From Actinernus sp. WN-2022 (Eukaryota; Cnidaria; Anthozoa; Actiniaria; Actinernidae): 64,000 bases of DNA. This document shows positions 46,401 through 57,556 of the stretch, one piece after another (the first letter of the stretch is position 1; every line of letters starts with the position of its first letter). The DNA lies in assembly GCA_030867875.1 (NCBI GenBank), contig JAOWCC010000024.1:288212-352211 (forward strand), written 5' to 3'. The notes beneath the pieces were generated by a model. The model ran no database searches. It saw only the letters and a list, made by a program, of their open reading frames with translations, and was not told the origin of the DNA. The position numbers were made by a program, and so were the translations under genes.

Positions 46401-49400
46401 CCGCGGGCAACTATCAGCCGATAGTTCCTCGACGGACACAGTCTATTTGTATAATAGTGCCCGCTGAGAGCGGAAGACAATTTTGTGATGAACAATAACG
46501 ACATGCAAATAATTGATTGTGTTTGTCTCGGAACTATCGGCTGATAGTTTCCCTTGGAAATTTGATGTTCTTAAAACTAGCATATAAGCCCTCGAACTTC
46601 GTTCTCGGGATTATATTTGTTTTAAGAACATCAAATTTCCGCGGGCAACTAGCAGCCGATAGTTCCTCGACAGACACAGTCTATTTGCATAATTATGCCC
46701 GCTAAGAGCGGAAGACCCTGACCTATCACACCATACAAACATAATCTTAGGTCCAAGTTAGACGTGATCGGATGGATAGAATTACATGTCCGTATAAAAA
46801 CAAAGTAACAATAGGGAGGCCTCCTTATAGAAGGAAACAAGATGAGCAATCGGGATTCCTGTGGTGAGAAGAGGGAAGAGTAGGGGGCTAAAAGTCGACA
46901 TGTCTTATCACAAGCCCGAGTATAGACTCATAGTGGGCTCTTATTATAAAATGTAGAGAGGTATGTGAATAATGAAATATGGTGTACCATTTCGAAAGTT
47001 CATGAAAGAAGAAACAATATTGTTTTAGTGATTGGAAGTTACCTTGATGTTGTGAGTTCCAATGATGTTAGGTATCGCGATGGACGTCGTGACGCATTTG
47101 TTATAATGTTTGATGCTTCCTGTATATATTTTAGCCGCCAAGCAAACGCTCTGTCCACCTGCATTGATGTATACCTGGCGAATGCAATTCGGGCAGTAAA
47201 TTCCATTTGGATCATACTTGTAGCACGCTGAAAGACAAGGTGGGTATTACAGGTTGATTATTTATAATGCATGCAACAAGGTATAGAAATTACACTCTAT
47301 TCGCCCTTCTGTGCTGTTGGTCTAGATTCGGACGGGCAAAGGAGACAAAACAAGAGATAGCGGAAAGACAGGGCCGAAGGCTTTCATGAAAAATAAAGCA
47401 AAGCCTTTTCACTTGTAAAGCTGATAAAAGTTGTAATTTCGTCCTGTGTATAATGCTGCGTGCAATTTAAAGAAAGACCATCTAAAAATACTTCCTCTTT
47501 ATTTTCTGAACTACATGTCATAGCTCTATATCGATTTTTAAGATCAAATGGAAATATGCACTCTCTTTTCATTTAGAAGTTCGCCCTTTGTTACTATCAA
47601 ATAAAATTAATATACGTATTTGGCAATATGCCGCTGATTATGACTACCCATATGCGTAGTGTTAGTCTCATTCTGAAGTTAATAAATATTCGAAAATACC
47701 AGTGAGTAGAAGTCGCAACTACAACAATACACAAAGCTGTGAATAGCTCATCTCTCCGCTGGATTGATTAATGTTTAACATCAATATAACACTGCACAGA
47801 TGAGTATCGCAATCAGCGGTAGTTTTCGAATACGTAACTGGCACACAGCGGTCAAACGTCTGCGCATGCGTCAAAAGTCTTGCAACAACAACAACATATT
47901 CCAAAACAAATTCAAAGCGAGCCGGCGGCCGTCACTGTTCACAACCTTGAGAACTTCTTTGGTAAATTACGAAACAATTTTGTAAACTCACAGTTTGAAG
48001 TTTGTTCAATTTCCCGTCGACTGTGAAAATAAAAAGCTTAACTTTCACGTATTTTTCTTAACTTTTTGGGGTAGAAGTTCACTGTAATATGTTTTAAGGT
48101 ACATTTTGCGCGGGAAATTCGCGCGGCTGCCCACGCGCAGACGTTTGACCGCTGTGTGCGTAACTGGACTATTATGCTCAACGGTTATCCGCTTTGAAGA
48201 GAGACGGTGGGCTCACATAATTTACCTTTGACTGTAACCGTTTTTGTTCCTGGCAAAACAGTGAACTGTGATTTGCCTTCAATCCGGAAGGTAACAGGAC
48301 CAGCTGAAAGACGAAATGTACCTTGTTAGAGTTCAAAGCACTCACCTTTACGCAAAAATTCCGCGCAGATGCTCTTTCGTTTGTTTACATTTGTTTAAAG
48401 GAATTAAATTGTGGAGTGTGAACAGGTCTCTCTACGAAAAGGTATATAACAGAGAGTAAACGTACCACTTGAGTGACTCACGGTGTGATTGCTGTATCGA
48501 ATTCAACATGCAGAGCTTGTCAAATAAAACACGTGTAGTGCAATTCTAACTTGTCACCTCATTAGTTATCAGTCTTGAAGTAGAAATCTTAGTTTTCTTT
48601 TCCCAAATACGTCTAGACGCATTATGCGGCTCTAGTATAAAAACGTCTAATAACTCCAACCGTACTTCCTCGACGCGCCCCCCCCCCAAAAAAAAAATAA
48701 CAAGAGGCAGTACGCAGCCTGTACTCGGGCTGTATGGCAGGATCCAACAGGCAAATTAGATGCTTTGGCGTGTACCTCCATGGCGGATACAACTAATAAA
48801 CGTTGCTCGAAGAAAATACTTTTAGAATATTTATTTATTAATATTTTTAGAACTCTTCCTTTAGTTTGTTCTTGGAGCATTTCTTGATATTTACTAACGT
48901 TTTTTCCCAGAAACAAAATTGTGATTACCTATAATTACCAGCGTAATATTTTGATCCGGTTGACATCAGACAGGAAATAATAATTTCGTCTAGCGTCTGA
49001 AATTTATGTCGAAAATGCATTGGCCATAATAGTTCTTTTCACTCACTGGCTAGGGCTCAACTACGAATAAAACCAGAGAGCGAAATAATTATATATTTGC
49101 TTCCCTTGTGGAACGGATCATGCGAGTACTACTGGGAATTCGAAAAATGAATGCACAACCGTGACAACACACTCCTTCGCAGCCGTTCATAGAGACATCA
49201 TGCAACGCCACCGCAGAGACGACCCTAAGGAGACTAGGTGATGTTCCACGAGACGATTTTTAACGACGATTTTTAATGCATGCTACACGAGACAACTTTT
49301 ACCGCAACATTGTTACGGCAACGGTATGTTACACGGGACGATTTTTAGCGCAACATCTAGGCTCCAACTCCTATACCCATGTTGAAAATGGCGGACGAGT

Positions 49401-52147
49401 GGAGTCTTTGTTTGTTGGCGTAACCTCGTTTCCGTGGGCATAGCGACCAGGTTCCTGGGACGACGTTGCGCGAAAATTCAACGGGGAGGGTGTTACACGA
49501 AGTAGGCTTTTGAAGGTAATTCAAAACCTTGGAAGATGTTGCCGCAATAAAGATTGCGTTAAAAATCGTCCAACGCGCCATGTTATCCCTTTGTTTACTT
49601 TTCGCGCAACAATTTGCACGAAAAATCGTCGTTAAAAATAGTCGCGTGTAACATCACCTTAACTAAGAACATGACCTTGAAAATGCCATGCTAAAATAAT
49701 GATCAGACAATAGGACACTTCTCGGGTGATTAGAAAAATGGTTGATATAACATATTATAATAAAATAGATTCGATAGTAAGCGCGCTTGATTGGCTGTAA
49801 GCCGTGTTTCTATAGAAACATAGAAAGTTGAGCGCGCGCTTGAGCTAGTTGGAAGAATTTAAGTGATTTTCCATTGTTGTACTTATTTTCTGTGGGTTAT
49901 TTTATAAAGGAAATAGAAAACATTTTCCCCTTGTTTCTATAGAGTTATAGAAACACTTGTGAAAGTTTGGAAGAACTCGAAATAGCTGTGGAAACAATTT
50001 CCCTTCGGGCTCGTGTTCCCACTGCCATTTCTCGTTCTACTAAACTCCCACTCGTGTTTCTATAACTCTACTGATAGAAACACGGGAAATGTTTTCTATT
50101 TCTTAACTGTAAATTTCGCCTATACTATGCAAACGTATTGTTTCACTCTCATAACCGGGGCCACTTAGACAAAGAGAACAAATCACATAACGAAAACAAC
50201 GCATTCCAGCTTACGTAACACATCTTGGTTTCTTAAGAGATCACTATATTTTTGTGAAAAAAGCATTAATATTCTGATTTGGGGGTCTATAAATAACGCC
50301 AGCACTGACTTTTTTTCCCTGAGACCAACAAATCTCAATAAATATTCAATTTTCCTCATCGTCAACACGAATTTATATTCTAAATCGCTTGATAAATACA
50401 GTCCAAAACCACCATCAGATCTGTTTGATCTATACTTGTGAATACAATTGTAACCAACAATGTCAACTAAATGCGTCAAATCTTGTAAGCCAGGTCTCAA
50501 TTATTCCAATTATTGAAAATGTTTTGTCTAGATGATCCAATAACTCGGTTAAGTTGTTTAAATAATGCAGAAGGTAAAAAATGAGTCCCACCCATGTCTA
50601 ATTTCTTAACGTATCATAAATGCAAGTGTTGCTTTTCTTCTTTTTCCGGCCTGTTATGATTTTTGGAACGTATATTTGGTGGCGTCATTGAAGTCATCAA
50701 CCAATCAGATTGCCCAGGCCACGTGAACACCGCATATTGCCTGATTCAAGACTCGACCGGTGTCGACGGGACTGAGTATATAAAGGCTCACGCGAATTCG
50801 AGGTGCAGGGCCGGAAGGATATCCGTATTTTATGCCACAAATGGCCGGAGCGTCTTCACGGCAGCAAGATAATAAGTAAACAAGTCCAAGGACTACAGAA
50901 AAGCTGATCGAACAACGTATATATTGACAATTCTACGATATTTCGGCTGGCCAAACCAGCCTTCTTCAGGTAGATCTTACAAATGAATATTTCACAATGG
51001 CAAGTATAAATATCAAGGTGATTACACAATCTAAGAGGAAAAAGGAAATGACGTAAGTAAAATTATGGATTTGAGATAACATAAACACGGGTCTACAAGA
51101 TAACACATTAAGTTTCATCACGTTTGTCCATGATAATGCAAGATAATTCCAAGATAATGCCGTTGCTTGGATAACGGTACCCCCGGGGGGGGGAAGGTTG
51201 GGGGGGGGGGGGGTACTCCCTTATATGGGCTATAGGGGTATGTGCCGCGGGATAGGGTATGGGTTTGGAGCTTCCGAGGTCTGGAATAGGGTATATATTT
51301 TTTGCTTCAAGTCTGGGATAGGGTATATATTCTTTGCTTCAAGTCTGGTTTTGAGGTTCCCCCGGCACATACCCCAGGAGTAACGAGCCTTTCATCAAGT
51401 CAACAGGTTAGTATATCCAGTATTTATGATTACTGATTTCTACAAAGTCACACTTAGAGAACTTTACTATCGTTTACTATTAAGGGAGTATTCAGCAAAA
51501 CGGCACGTGACCACATTTCCCCTTAATATCTTCTCCCCTAATCAACAAAAACAAGATCTCTAACCGTGACAATCTTATTTTCATGATCAATTTTCTCCGA
51601 TGTATAAAATTCACGGCCCCATCCTTTATCACGTATTTCTCTTAAATGTGACGTCACTGATCACGTGATCACCCTTAGAGCAGTGTAAATGCTATTTTAT
51701 AATGCAAATAGTAACTATCAGTAGAGTAAGACAAGAAAACGTCAAATATTTGCTAGGGGTCTGGAAACAAGGTCAAACCTTAACGTACTTGAGAGATTGA
51801 GTGACATCTTAAATTTTAATAAATCATTAACATATCTGAAAACTTAATATCGATATGAAAATATTAAATAACTCGAATATTGATTGTTAACATCAAACTC
51901 CTTCCCAGGCTCTCAGGCGTACTAACACCATAGCGAGTGAGTGAGTGAGTGACACAATTCACACATCTCCCAACAATTACAAATTAGTACATAATGTTTA
52001 TGGTTTTTAATTTACGATTTATCTCATGAATTACAACGTTTGATAAAAGTAACTTTTAGTGGCATATCAAACCTTGAGATGCTACTAACCGTCTGCTAAC
52101 TGGATCACGAGAGTAGCCACAACAAGGAAAATCACAGCACGAATCAT
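43493..52147 (-). CDS. Secreted cysteine-containing domain protein, copy 3 (signal peptide plus 3 exons)
   Basis: The most complete copy. Signal exon 52090-52147 (58 coding nt), exon a 48226-48303 (78 nt; GPVTFRIEGKSQF... PGTKTVTVK), exon b 47043-47227 (185 nt; CYKYDPNGIYCPNCIRQVYI ... IIGTHNIK) and exon c 43493-43577 (85 nt; MFELLNYLCVANSYNNRG ... GQVTVQAG). Phases are 1, 1, 0, 1 throughout, with donors GTTAGT, GTAAAT, GTAACT, GTAAGA. About 135 residues are visible; the last exon, after a phase-1 donor, was not found. The domain pattern (xVxFxIxG, PGTxTVxV, CPxC, CxxxxxxxG, GTHxI, YxC) suggests a secreted beta-sandwich with disulphides. Introns of several kb hold LINE fragments, foldbacks and the hydrophobic exon-like segment at 45676-45786. 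Assignment of the signal exon to this copy rests on order, strand and phase. Confidence 0.6.
44100..44684 (+). pseudogene. LINE ORF2 3' end, decayed
   Basis: Scattered frames include SYNLRGIGTTLSQPNFNFKW, a pattern of the C-terminal region of coral L2/CR1-type LINEs, broken by stops and shifts. The 3' end reads AATAAACTAGTTATTG and then a (CATTG)n tail. Confidence 0.6.
45676..45786 (-). other. Exon-like segment encoding a membrane-spanning tail
   Basis: After acceptor TTTTCGCTTCCAG a phase-0 reading gives VVPIAGFLFVTVCMIVF followed by SLYTYLDRIR and about nine more residues to a stop. Exon b of copy 3 ends in phase 0, so it could splice to this segment instead of exon c, giving a membrane-anchored form. 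That is inference. Related segments lie on the plus strand at 17102 and 29339. The intron sequence just upstream (45840-45945) is shared with 51840-51950, beside the signal-peptide exon. Confidence 0.35.
46013..46720. repeat. Tandem and palindromic repeat block
   Basis: A unit of about 115 bp ('ggcgttatagttcaccacaaaat ... gatcacgtgacgtgatagttgtc') repeats twice from 46013. Then a unit of about 240-260 bp repeats at about 46215-46465 and 46452-46715, each a foldback with 'ctatcggctgatag', 'aaatttgatgttctt' and their inverses. Frames inside are palindrome shadows. Confidence 0.75.
47833..48167. mobile_element. Short TIR element with 9-bp target duplication (Mutator-like), copy 2
   Basis: Element 47842-48158 has ends CACACAGCGGTCAAACGTC and its inverse, bracketed by CGTAACTGG (47833-47841 and 48159-48167). 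The matching intron position in copy 1 (3236-3255, 'aatacggaactgactattatgc') has a single copy of the target and no insert. Confidence 0.85.
49233..49661. mobile_element. Foldback element of the 'gttacacgagacgattttt' family
   Basis: Ends GGTGATGTTCCACGAGACGA and the inverse (GTAACATCACC at 49651-49661) with multiple inner 'cgacgattttt' and 'gcgcaacattgttgcg' arms. Same family as the three copies at 53-55 kb; more diverged. It lies in intron 1 of copy 3. Confidence 0.75.
49740..50100. repeat. Foldback with 'tttctatagaaac' arms
   Basis: 'cgtgtttctatagaaacatag' near 49803 and 'ctactgatagaaacacgggaaatg' near 50070 are inverse relatives, with a G/C-rich inner part. No gene. Confidence 0.45.
50183..50500 (-). 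pseudogene. LINE endonuclease-domain fragment
   Basis: The minus-strand frame contains DIVGYNCIHKYRSNRSDGG followed by FGLYLSSDLEYK. This is the characteristic stretch of the apurinic-type endonuclease domain of LINEs (GYN...R..R.GGG...Y). Catalytic residues on either side and the reverse transcriptase are missing. It is an intronic relic in copy 3. Confidence 0.65.
50930..51395. repeat. Retroelement-terminal motif and G-run repeat
   Basis: 'atatttcggctggccaaacc' followed by 'agccttcttcagg' near 50939-50971 has the look of a Penelope/Neptune-type terminal motif (recognised by pattern; low certainty). From 51180, a G-run is followed by 'gggatagggtatatattttttgcttcaagtc' repeats, ending 'cccggcacataccccaggagt', another common coral repeat. 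Confidence 0.35.
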
Positions 52148-52159
52148 GTTATCTTCTTT
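52090..52159 (-). CDS. Signal-peptide exon
   Basis: Acceptor TTTTTTTAACAG precedes a 12-nt leader and the frame MIRAVIFLVVATLVIQLAD, a short positive N-terminus with a hydrophobic core, followed by donor G|GTTAGT in phase 1. This matches the phase-1 acceptor of the domain exons. The acceptor before the ATG implies a further non-coding first exon upstream, not identified. Confidence 0.7.
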
Positions 52160-53192
52160 CTGTTAAAAAAACACACAAAATAATAAAATACTAATATAAT
52201 AATAATCATTTAGCCATCGGGACAATATTCTATTTCTTTCAACTACAAAGGTATTGGCTATCGAAACGAGAAACTAAGCAAAAGTAATAGTTCTAACACT
52301 GCACTATACTCGTAAAGATTAACTGGTGATTGGTTTTATTTATTATGTAAAAAGTTTGCTTTTTAATTCCTGTCTTTTACATTCACTCGAACATGCAACT
52401 TTGAATTTTTTTTAGTTCGAGTAGTGGGCTGCCATAAATCGCACGTCCTTTTGTGCTTTTGTGATTGGATAAAACGAGACAATTTGTAGGCACCAAAGCA
52501 GCCATTCAGAATCAAGCTGGGTTGAGTGACGGCTGCCAAACCGTCAGGACTAGTCGCATCAGGGGAGCATAAATATCGGTAATCTGTTCCATGTGGAAGC
52601 TAAAATATTGTTACAAATCCATTTCATGACTTCTTTGGAATGTGTAAGATAGTTTTGTCTTCCGTTCACTGTAATAAAAACAGTAATGACACCATAAAAA
52701 GGACAAATTATTTTAACCGTAATTTTCTATCATAGTAGTTCTTCTCACAGTTCGATAACCTAGCTGTTTTAACTTATTTCTACGTCAAGTTGAAAGCTGA
52801 ATAATCGAATATGTTGATATGACAGTCTGGAGTTTCATAGCTCTAACCTAATGCTAGTAACTCCTAATTAATAATAATAATAATAACACTTTATTTAGAT
52901 AAAGCTTACACTTGTTTCCAATCTGGTCCTACTAACTATTAGCTGAACTATTATATACCAAGATAGAAACATTATATAATTACATTATAAGACATTAATA
53001 GATAATTCTTTGACTACTCAAAAAAGGGAGGATACATTATTGGGAAGATATGAGAAAGATTCAATAAAATATAAACACTATAACTTCAGAATTAGACAAT
53101 TAAAAACATATATAAACGTAAGGTGGTTACATGTATCAAAAAAAGAGATCTAGAAACATCGTTAGACATCACAGTCAGTAAAACCTAGTTAA

Positions 53193-53676
53193 AGGTGATG
53201 TTACACGAGACGATTTTTAACGACGATTTTTCGTGCAACATTGTTGCGCGAAAAGTCAACATAGTGTAACATGGTGCGCTGGACGATTTTTAACGCAATC
53301 TTCGTTGCGGCAACATGTTGCAAGTTTTGAGTACCTTCAAAAACCTGCAATATTGTTGCCCGAATTTTGTTGGAGTTGCTTCGTGTAAGACTCTCGCCGT
53401 TGACTTTTCGCGCAACGTCGTCCCAGAAACCTGTTCGCTACGCCCACGGAAACGAAGATACGTCAACAAACAAAGACTTCACTTGTCAGCCATGTTTCTA
53501 AACGAGGGTGTCGGAGTAAGAGCCTAGGTGCTACTGAGCTAGATGTTGCGCTAAAAATCGTCCCGTGTAACATACCCGTTGCCGCAACAATGTTGCGCTA
53601 AAAGTTGTCTCGTGTAACATGCATTGAAAATCGTCGCGAAAAATCGTCGTTAAAAATCGTCTCGTGTAACATCACC
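53193..53676. mobile_element. TTAA-flanked foldback element F2
   Basis: Between TTAA at 53189-53192 and 53677-53680. Both ends read (A)GGTGATGTTACACGAGACG in inverse orientation, followed by 'atttttaacgacgattttt' arms. The centre is in the opposite orientation to F3 and F4. No transposase. Confidence 0.85.
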
Positions 53677-53680
53677 TTAA

Positions 53681-54170
53681 AGGGGAACTCAACCCTAAAA
53701 TCAACCCAATGTCTATACAAACATGTATTCGAAATAAATAGGTTCTGCTATTTAATTTTTCTGTGTTGCGCGTCTAGCAAGAGAAAATCCGAAACCTTCC
53801 TCACAGCCTCCGGTATGTACAGACGGCTCAAGTCTTGTAATTTGTGACGTAGTATACGGGGAATAAATTAGTTTTGCCATGCCGTCCCCTACATTGAATA
53901 GCAGGCCTAATGGCTTCTAATTGCGGACCATTGTGCTTTCTTTGTGCTAGAGGTGTGATCGTTCTTCCTTGGTATGTGTGACGTACGTTATGGGGAAATT
54001 TGCACTGAATTGAGCCGCCACACAATATAGATTTTTCAGCGGAAAATCGAACTTGGAGACTAATTTTCTCCTCATAGACGCGCAACACAGAAAAATAAAA
54101 TATAAGAACTTATTTCTTTAGAATACATCTTTGTAAAGACGTTGGGTTGATTTTAGGGTTTAGTTCTCCT
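53681..54170. mobile_element. TTAA-flanked TIR element H
   Basis: 490 bp between TTAA at 53677-53680 and 54171-54174. The left end AGGGGAACTCAACCCTAAAA and right end TTTTAGGGTTTAGTTCTCCT are inverse with two mismatches, continuing through 'tcaacccaa' and 'ttgggttga'. Inner arms include 'ctgtgttgcgcgtct' and 'gacgcgcaacacag'. Both strands have short frames only. Confidence 0.85.
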
Positions 54171-54172
54171 TT

Positions 54173-55502
54173 AAGGAATGGTCAATGCTTAGCGTGTGTA
54201 AATCGAGTAAATCGTAAATCGAGCACGCGGATAGTTGGGAGAGCACGGTGGTAGCATAAGAGTTGCTCGAGGCGTAGCCTAGAACAACTCCAGCTAACAG
54301 AGTGCTCTCCCAACTATCCAAGTGCATCCAAAACAGAGGTTTCACACGTCCTTAAGGTGATGGTACACGAGACGATTTTTAACGACGATTTTTCGCGACG
54401 ATTTTTAATGCATGTTACACGAGACAACTTTTAGCGCAACATTGTTGCGGCAACGGGTATGTTACACGGGACGATTTTTAGCGCAACATCTAGCTAGCAC
54501 CTAGGCTCCTACTCCGACCACCTCGTTTAGAAACATGGCTGACAAGTGAAGTCTTTGTTTGTTGACGTAACCTCGTTTCCGTGGGCGTAGCGAACAGGTT
54601 TCTGGGACGACGTTGCGCGAAAAGTCAACGGCGAGGGTGTTACACGAAGCAACTCCAACAAAATTCGGGCAACAATGTTGCAGGTTTTTGAAGGTAATTC
54701 AAAACTTGCAACATGTTGCCGCAACGAAGATTGCGTTAAAAATCGTCCAGCGCGCCATGTTACACTATGTTGACTTTTCGCGCAACAATGTTGCACGAAA
54801 AATCGTCGTTAAAAATCGTCTCGTGTAACATCACCTTAAGGAATGGTCAATGCTTAGCGTGTGTAAATCGAGTAAATCGTAAATCGAGCACGCGGATAGT
54901 TGGGAGAGCACGGTGGTAGCATAAGAGTTGCTCGAGGCGTAGCCTAGAACAACTCCAGCTAACAGAGTGCTCTCCCAACTATCCAAGTGCATCCAAAACA
55001 GAGGTTTCACACGTCCTTAAGGTGATGGTACACGAGACGATTTTTAACGACGATTTTTCGCGACGATTTTTAATGCATGTTACACGAGACAACTTTTAGC
55101 GCAACATTGTTGCGGCAACGGGTATGTTACACGGGACGATTTTTAGCGCAACATCTAGCTAGCACCTAGGCTCCTACTCCGACCCCCTCGTTTAGAAACA
55201 TGGCTGACAAGTGAAGTCTTTGTTTGTTGACGTAACCTCGTTTCTGTGGGCGTAGCGAACAGGTTTCTGGGACGACGTTGCGCGAAAAGTCAACGGCGAG
55301 GGTGTTACACGAAGCAACTCCAACAAAATTCGGGCAACAATGTTGCAGGTTTTTGAAGGTAATTCAAAACTTGCAACATGTTGCCGCAACGAAGATTGCG
55401 TTAAAAATCGTCCAGCGCGCCATGTTACACTATGTTGACTTTTCGCGCAACAATGTTGCACGAAAAATCGTCGTTAAAAATCGTCTCGTGTAACATCACC
55501 TT
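54173..55502. repeat. 665-bp tandem duplication of elements G and F
   Basis: 54173-54837 and 54838-55502 are nearly identical (two or three base differences seen). Each holds hairpin element G (54175-54351; 54840-55016; arms 'gatagttgggagagcac') and foldback F (54356-54835; 55021-55501). TTAA lies at every boundary (54352, 54836, 55017, 55502). Confidence 0.9.
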
Positions 55503-55505
55503 TAA

Positions 55506-57556
55506 ACTGTTTCTCCTTACTTTTCGCGCTCAAATTTCAGACAGAAATCTGTAACACCAGTGCAAATTACTTTTTCATAAAGTGTCTCAAAATCAATATT
55601 TTTGCTGAAATTCTGACGTAAATGTACTCTAGCATTGAATATCCTGTACTTGGCACAATTTTTTTAAATGAAAGCCTAAGAAAATTTAAAAAAACTGCTG
55701 TGATTTGAGTGAAACGATTTTCAATTTTAGTTAGCGGGCGCTGCTGACGCAACCATCACGCCATTTTCGAAGAAAGAGCGCGCTCAAAGCTGCTTTTGTA
55801 CGATCGCGCGACTGAAAATGAAGTAAAGTAAAGCTTAATATTTGTTTGTCTATTTTTGTCATGAAAGTAATGCTACGGTTTTCTCGTGCAATTTAGGATC
55901 AAGTCCCACTCGTGTATTTTTCGAAGAGCTCACATTTTGGTAAAAATTCCCGGGTTGTAACGTCACAGGGGGCACAATCAGCGTGCACAATTCATTTTCT
56001 CTTCATGGCTAGTCAACCAATCAGAGAGCGCGTTATATCGTAGCTATGTTATCGAAGACGAAATTTACGATATTTTTACACGACGGTGTGATCACAATTT
56101 TAGCAGGCGCATATGATTCTTTATCATCAGACGATTGTTTCAAGGTGTAAATTGTACTATTGTTAAAATCATATTATGAGCTACCTGGAGTAGAATGATT
56201 GCAGAAAAGAATTTTTTTTGGCCAAAAAGTGATCATCTTGTTCATCTTATTTATGTTTTACTCTTTAATGCCAGCAGGTATAAATGAATGTCACACATTA
56301 AAATCATTCCCTCTGACAGGATTCCTAATTTTTGTCGTCATATTTGTAATCGGGCCCTTGCATCAAAATCACGTAAATTTCACCCCTGATTTTTGTTGTA
56401 AATTTCTTGAAACTGACATTTATTGTAAGGAATGAAATGTAGCGCTTCTCGTCAAGAATATATTACAATCTTCAACCTGTTATTAGGAACACCGTTGTAG
56501 GAATTATTTAACTTGAATGTTGTCCGGGCCCTTTTTGCCTGATGCGGCCCATATAATAATTAACAATTATTCACCGAAGTGGAGGTGAATGTGGTGGATA
56601 TTTACCGAGCCGCTTCGGCGAGGTAAGTGTCCCATCACTATTCACCGACACTGAGGTGAATAATTGTTTTAGTATATATCACACTGCAGGTGAATAGCCA
56701 GCACCAAATAGTTGTTTTATTTTCTGTCAAATGGACGAAAACTCGCGCGAGGTGATCAGTGCTTTGCTCGGAGGTGAATATGAAATCATATTCACTGTTT
56801 GAGTAGCCAATCAGAGCCCGCGAAAAGTGATATTCACTGGTGTGGTATATACTAACTCCTTTTATTATATGGCAGCTCCGTGAGCGGGCAAGATGACTCC
56901 GAATGCTGCAATCTGATTGGTTGCTCAGCGGGCAAGATGTTTTCATCTTTCCCGCTCAGGATTTTCCAAATTCGCTCACAATTCTTCGTAAATAAATACA
57001 TTTTGAAAGAAACTAAACAATTTGTGACATGAAGGCAAATACTAATTTAAAAATCGTTCTGCTTTCTCGTTTACAGCTAAAATTCAACTTTTTAGAGGGA
57101 TTGAATGCAGTTTTTTTCTGGCTCTCGCAAGTTCGATGAAAACAACTGCAGCAAAAGCGACTGAATTGAATGAAGATAAAAAACTATAGCGAAGCTGAAA
57201 TGGCCGTGACTTCAAAAACACAAAGAAAAGTTCGGCTACCTCAAAACGCTACTACAATCGTGGTACAAAGAAATAAAATTATTACGGAAACGAGTAAGCT
57301 TAGCACACAGTTTCTTCAAAGAAAACAGGTTTTATATTGTATGAGCTAAGAAATTCAGCATTCACATTTGGTAATTGGCTTACAAATTAAGAGTATTTAT
57401 TAATTAATACTTACAAGTTTGTTTGTATTCTTCTACAGCTCTATTTGTCAAGGTTTGCAGTGTCCTTATTCTGAGTTATCGCCACTCGAGTGATTTCAAC
57501 GCCGGTTTTCAACTTTCAAATCTTACACAAAAATGCTCATTTTTGTCTCTAGATAA
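55506..57556. other. Non-coding as far as seen, with 'ttattcaccgaagtgg' foldbacks
   Basis: Foldback pieces at about 56560-56660 and 56640-56850 ('attcaccgacactgaggtgaataattgtt'). No frame over 100 residues with a recognisable domain. Confidence 0.5.
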
